NCBI RefSeq assembly: GCF_009763805.1
Contig: NZ_CP046803.1
Location: forward strand, 434,001 to 498,000
Reading direction: 5' to 3'
DNA from: Vibrio cidicii
GTDB taxonomy: Bacteria > Pseudomonadota > Gammaproteobacteria > Enterobacterales > Vibrionaceae
Length of the DNA: 64,000 bases
Shown here: positions 61,109-64,000 of the stretch, one piece after another
Position numbering within the stretch: the first letter of the stretch is position 1
Layout: each line of letters opens with the position of its first letter
The notes under the pieces: model-generated
Told to the model about the DNA's origin: nothing
What the model saw: only the letters and a program-made list of their open reading frames with translations
Database searches by the model: none
Program-made: the position numbers and the translations under genes

Positions 61109-61939
61109 ATGACCCCTCTGATTACCGCGCAGGAACTACACAATATCAAACATCAAGCTAACGTGATCATTCTTGATGCCAGCATTGATTTCACCATCCC
61201 CAATGCCGAACAGAAAATTTTGCACAAAGTGATTACTGGAGCGAGACGTTTTGATTATGACCACGAGTTTTGCGATGCCAGCAGCTCATTGCCACATATG
61301 ATGCCCAACGAAAGTACATTCAACCAAAAAGCGCAGCAGCTAGGTCTAAACCAAGATAGCCATATTGTGGTGTATGACAATGCAGGCACCTATGCATCAC
61401 CACGCGCTTGGTGGATGCTCAAAGCGATGGGACATCACAATGTGCAGATTTTAAATGGTGGCCTACGCGCCTGGGTTGAAGCAGGTTATCCGACCCAGTC
61501 TGATTTTGAAGCGGCATCACAGAAAGGAAACTTTCACGGCACACTCGATAAAACTTACTTTCTTAGTGCTGATAATGTATTGATTCATAGCAATGCGCGT
61601 AGTGCCAACATTGTTGATGCTCGTTCAAAAGAGCGCTTTCATGCCCAAGTGGCTGAACCTCGTGAAGGCATCCGTAGCGGCCATATCCCAGGTTCGGTTT
61701 GTTTGCCATTTTCTCATCTGATGGAACGTGGTTTTATTAAACCTTTGTCTGGGTTGCAAGCTGCGTTCGAACCATTACCATTAGTAAGTGATAAGCCCAT
61801 CATTTTCAGTTGTGGTTCCGGTGTCACTGCCTGTATTTTGTTGCTGGGCGCCTACCTACTGAATCACCGTAATCTTTCAGTGTATGACGGTTCATGGACT
61901 GAATGGGGTAGTAACTCTGCACTTCCGATTGAAGTTTAG
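61109..61939 (+). CDS. 3-mercaptopyruvate/thiosulfate sulfurtransferase (SseA-like)
   Basis: A 276-residue two-domain rhodanese. The active-site loop CGSGVTAC in the second domain (Cys235) is the 3-mercaptopyruvate type, and the first domain is inactive. It moves sulfur to thiol acceptors. Neighbouring moeA-moeB hints at, but does not prove, sulfur supply to molybdopterin. Confidence 0.9.
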   Translation: MTPLITAQELHNIKHQANVIILDASIDFTIPNAEQKILHKVITGARRFDYDHEFCDASSSLPHMMPNESTFNQKAQQLGLNQDSHIVVYDNAGTYASPRAWWMLKAMGHHNVQILNGGLRAWVEAGYPTQSDFEAASQKGNFHGTLDKTYFLSADNVLIHSNARSANIVDARSKERFHAQVAEPREGIRSGHIPGSVCLPFSHLMERGFIKPLSGLQAAFEPLPLVSDKPIIFSCGSGVTACILLLGAYLLNHRNLSVYDGSWTEWGSNSALPIEV

Positions 61940-61968
61940 GAGTTTGCCTAACGACTAGAAGGCTAAAA

Positions 61969-64000
61969 ATGGCAGGATTTAAACGGAATATCTGGATGGT
62001 GTATTGGGTGGTCGTCACGCTGACCTTCATCCTTTTTGCCCTTTTTAGCCGCTCTCTATATCAATCAAATATACAAAAGTATCAGGATAAGCAACTGCTC
62101 CAGTTGGAACTGTTTTCCTCCTCGGTAGACTCTTTACTGAAAAGTCAGGAGTCGCTACTCGAAGTGGTCGGTCGCCAACTGATTTTGAAAAACGATTTTA
62201 CCCTCACCGCTGCTATGCAGATCCGGCCCATCTTGGATGATTTGATGAACATCCATTCCGCAATAGGCGGATTCGGTCTGAGCGATGCCGAAGGTAACTT
62301 CCTCGCGGTAAGTTCTAATATTCACCTTTCGGACATGACCAACCTAAAACTCAATCCGGTCACCCACGAAAGCTTTTTACAAACGTTAAATTCCAACCGA
62401 ATGGTGCTCGGACGGACCTACTTCATGCCTGCGTTACAAACGCTGGTGATCCCCATCCGTAAAGCGATTCGAGATCGCAAAGGGAATGTAATTGCGGTTA
62501 TGACCGCAGGGCTGAAAGTGGACTCAACACTGGTCTTTCGTAACGACATCCACGACAACCCATTCAACCGCGTTAGTCTGATCCGCGAAGATCTCTACCG
62601 CACCTTTATTTCAGCCGAAGATATGGGTATTGATCCCTATGCGACTCCCGTGGAAGATGTTCGCTATCGGCAAGCAATCACAGCCGTAGCAGCCAATATC
62701 TCTCTTACAGAGGCCGAATTAAAAAGGCAACAGAAACCCGTCACTTTTATCACCAACAGCCTTAACCACTCCGAAATAATGACGGTGAAATATTTGGCGG
62801 ATTATCAACTCTGGGCGGTGTCTACCACCGACATGCGTTTCCTCAATCAAACATTTCACCAACAATTTGGCCTCTATCTGCTGATTTTCTTCGCCGTTCA
62901 ATTGGCCTTTTATGGATTAGTTTCGATCGATCGCGGAAAATGAGAAAGAGACATTAGAACGGCTCAACTACCAAGCGACACACGATGCCCTGACAGACCT
63001 GCCGAATCGACTTTATTTGCGCAACACCATTCCTCTTTGGACCAAGAACAAAACGGCCCCTTTCGCGCTCTTATTCATCGATATCGACAACTTCAAGAGT
63101 GTCAATGACACTCACGGACATGACTTTGGCGACCAAGTTTTAAAGCAGATTGCTCAAAGGCTCAGCAGTTTTCTGACTCCTGAACGTTTAATCGTCCGTG
63201 AAGCCAGTGACGAGTTCATCATGTTAGTCAGAGAGACCGATCCAAGTTTGTTGCGCATTCTTGCCAAAGAGATGATCGCCAGCATGTCACAAACCTACTT
63301 AGTCAATGACGTGCATTTTTTACTCAGTTGTAGCATTGGCATCGCGGTATACCCAACCCATGGAGCCGATCTTGATGCACTACTGCGCGCAGCAGACATC
63401 TCAATGTACCAAGCCAAGCAAGATCGCAACTCCTTTCGCCTGTTTACCACCGAGATGCAGGCTGACCACTTGTACAAAATGCGGGTGGAGCAGCGCCTAC
63501 GTTTGGCGATTGAGAACAAAAGTCTCTCGATGGTTTATCAACCTCAGGTGGATGTGCATGGTCATTTTCATGGTGTGGAAGCCTTGGTGCGTTGGCAAGA
63601 TGATGAGCTAGGATTCATTCCACCAGACGTTTTTATCCCGATCGCCGAAAGCTCCGGCTTAATGGTCACATTAGGCAAATTTATTATTGAGCGCAGCGTT
63701 AATGAGATGGCTATTTACGTTAAGCCTCAGCGACGTAAGCTCAACCTTTCGATCAATATTTCAGTTAAACAGTTCATGCAGAAAGACTTCTCCTATCACC
63801 TGCTCAAAGTGATCGAAGAAGCCAATTTTGATCGAGAGTCCGTCACCCTTGAGATCACCGAAAATCTGTTTATCGAAGATCTGCAGCAGTTCAAACCAAT
63901 CTGCCAAGAAATCCACCAATTAGGCCTGAAGATTTCACTGGATGACTTTGGTACAGGCTACTCTTCACTGAGTATGCTCAAAGCACTTCCGATTGATGAA
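61969..64000 (+). CDS. GGDEF-EAL cyclic-di-GMP phosphodiesterase, +1 frameshift, 3' partial
   Basis: The N-terminal membrane helix, periplasmic double-Cache-like sensor (~35-290) and second helix are followed by a GGDEF domain and an EAL domain that runs off the window. The frame breaks at FYGLVS. Removing one base from GTTTC at 62920-62924 gives LVRSIAENEKETLERLNYQATHDALTDLPNR. The GGDEF motif is replaced by ASDEF, so the cyclase is probably inactive. The EAL motif GVEALVRW, LEITEN and DDFGTGYSSL are intact, so it should degrade cyclic di-GMP. Confidence 0.88.

Overview
The window looks like gammaproteobacterial DNA, almost certainly a Vibrio and possibly its smaller chromosome. The glpT-glpQ pair, YaeQ, ArfA, clcA, folE/moeA/moeB and the chemotaxis and cyclic-di-GMP proteins all read as Vibrio-type sequences, and the tRNA is the familiar tRNA-Gly(UCC). 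Species cannot be fixed from the sequence alone. No transposase, integrase, CRISPR array or phage module was seen.

Layout. 1-2556: glycerol-3-phosphate transporter glpT (5' end cut by the window) and glpQ. 2557-5148: an AT-richer patch with an unrecognised 215-aa gene and a PI-PLC-like gene. 5149-6490: a MATE transporter. 6661-10459: a cytoplasmic GH3 beta-glucosidase with permuted domains and a divergent AraC regulator. 10624-35516: a large beta-1,3-glucan (laminarin-type) utilisation locus. 35642-41006: glyoxalase-like protein, LysR regulator, tRNA-Gly, GGDEF protein, chemoreceptor. 41279-55072: housekeeping and small stress genes, including a Thr/Ser exporter-family protein, arfA, a cold-shock protein, yaeQ, glutaredoxin-like, OmpA-like, DsbA-like, FKBP, HAD phosphatase, arfB, a second chemoreceptor, dCMP deaminase, pepT and an aldo/keto reductase. 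55527-64000: clcA, a TehA-like channel, folE, moeA-moeB, a sulfurtransferase and a GGDEF-EAL protein running off the end.

The beta-glucan locus reads as one pathway. Surface or secreted GH16 and GH17 endo-beta-1,3-glucanases and two glycan-binding lipoproteins act outside. Two LamB-like porins carry oligosaccharides across the outer membrane. A Dpp/Opp-type ABC transporter (binding protein, two permeases, two ATPases) moves them into the cytoplasm. There a 1149-residue GH94-related phosphorylase, probably GH149-like, and the GH3 beta-glucosidase finish degradation. A LacI-family regulator sits in the middle. A perfect palindrome, GAAAGCGCTTTC, recurs in the promoter regions of both porins, the first GH16 gene, the regulator, the phosphorylase, the binding-protein operon and a divergent binding-protein-like gene. 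This defines a probable regulon.

Twelve genes (MATE, second GH16, CBM lipoprotein, second porin, LacI regulator, phosphorylase twice, binding protein, Thr/Ser exporter, YaeQ, OmpA-like, GGDEF-EAL) are thrown out of frame. Two of these fall in one gene, giving twelve events in eleven genes. Every event is repaired by removing one base, and in eleven of the twelve the repair site can be placed in a GAAAC/GTTTC string. This is most simply a systematic sequence error at GAAC sites, so these genes are annotated here as full-length CDS carrying a frameshift.
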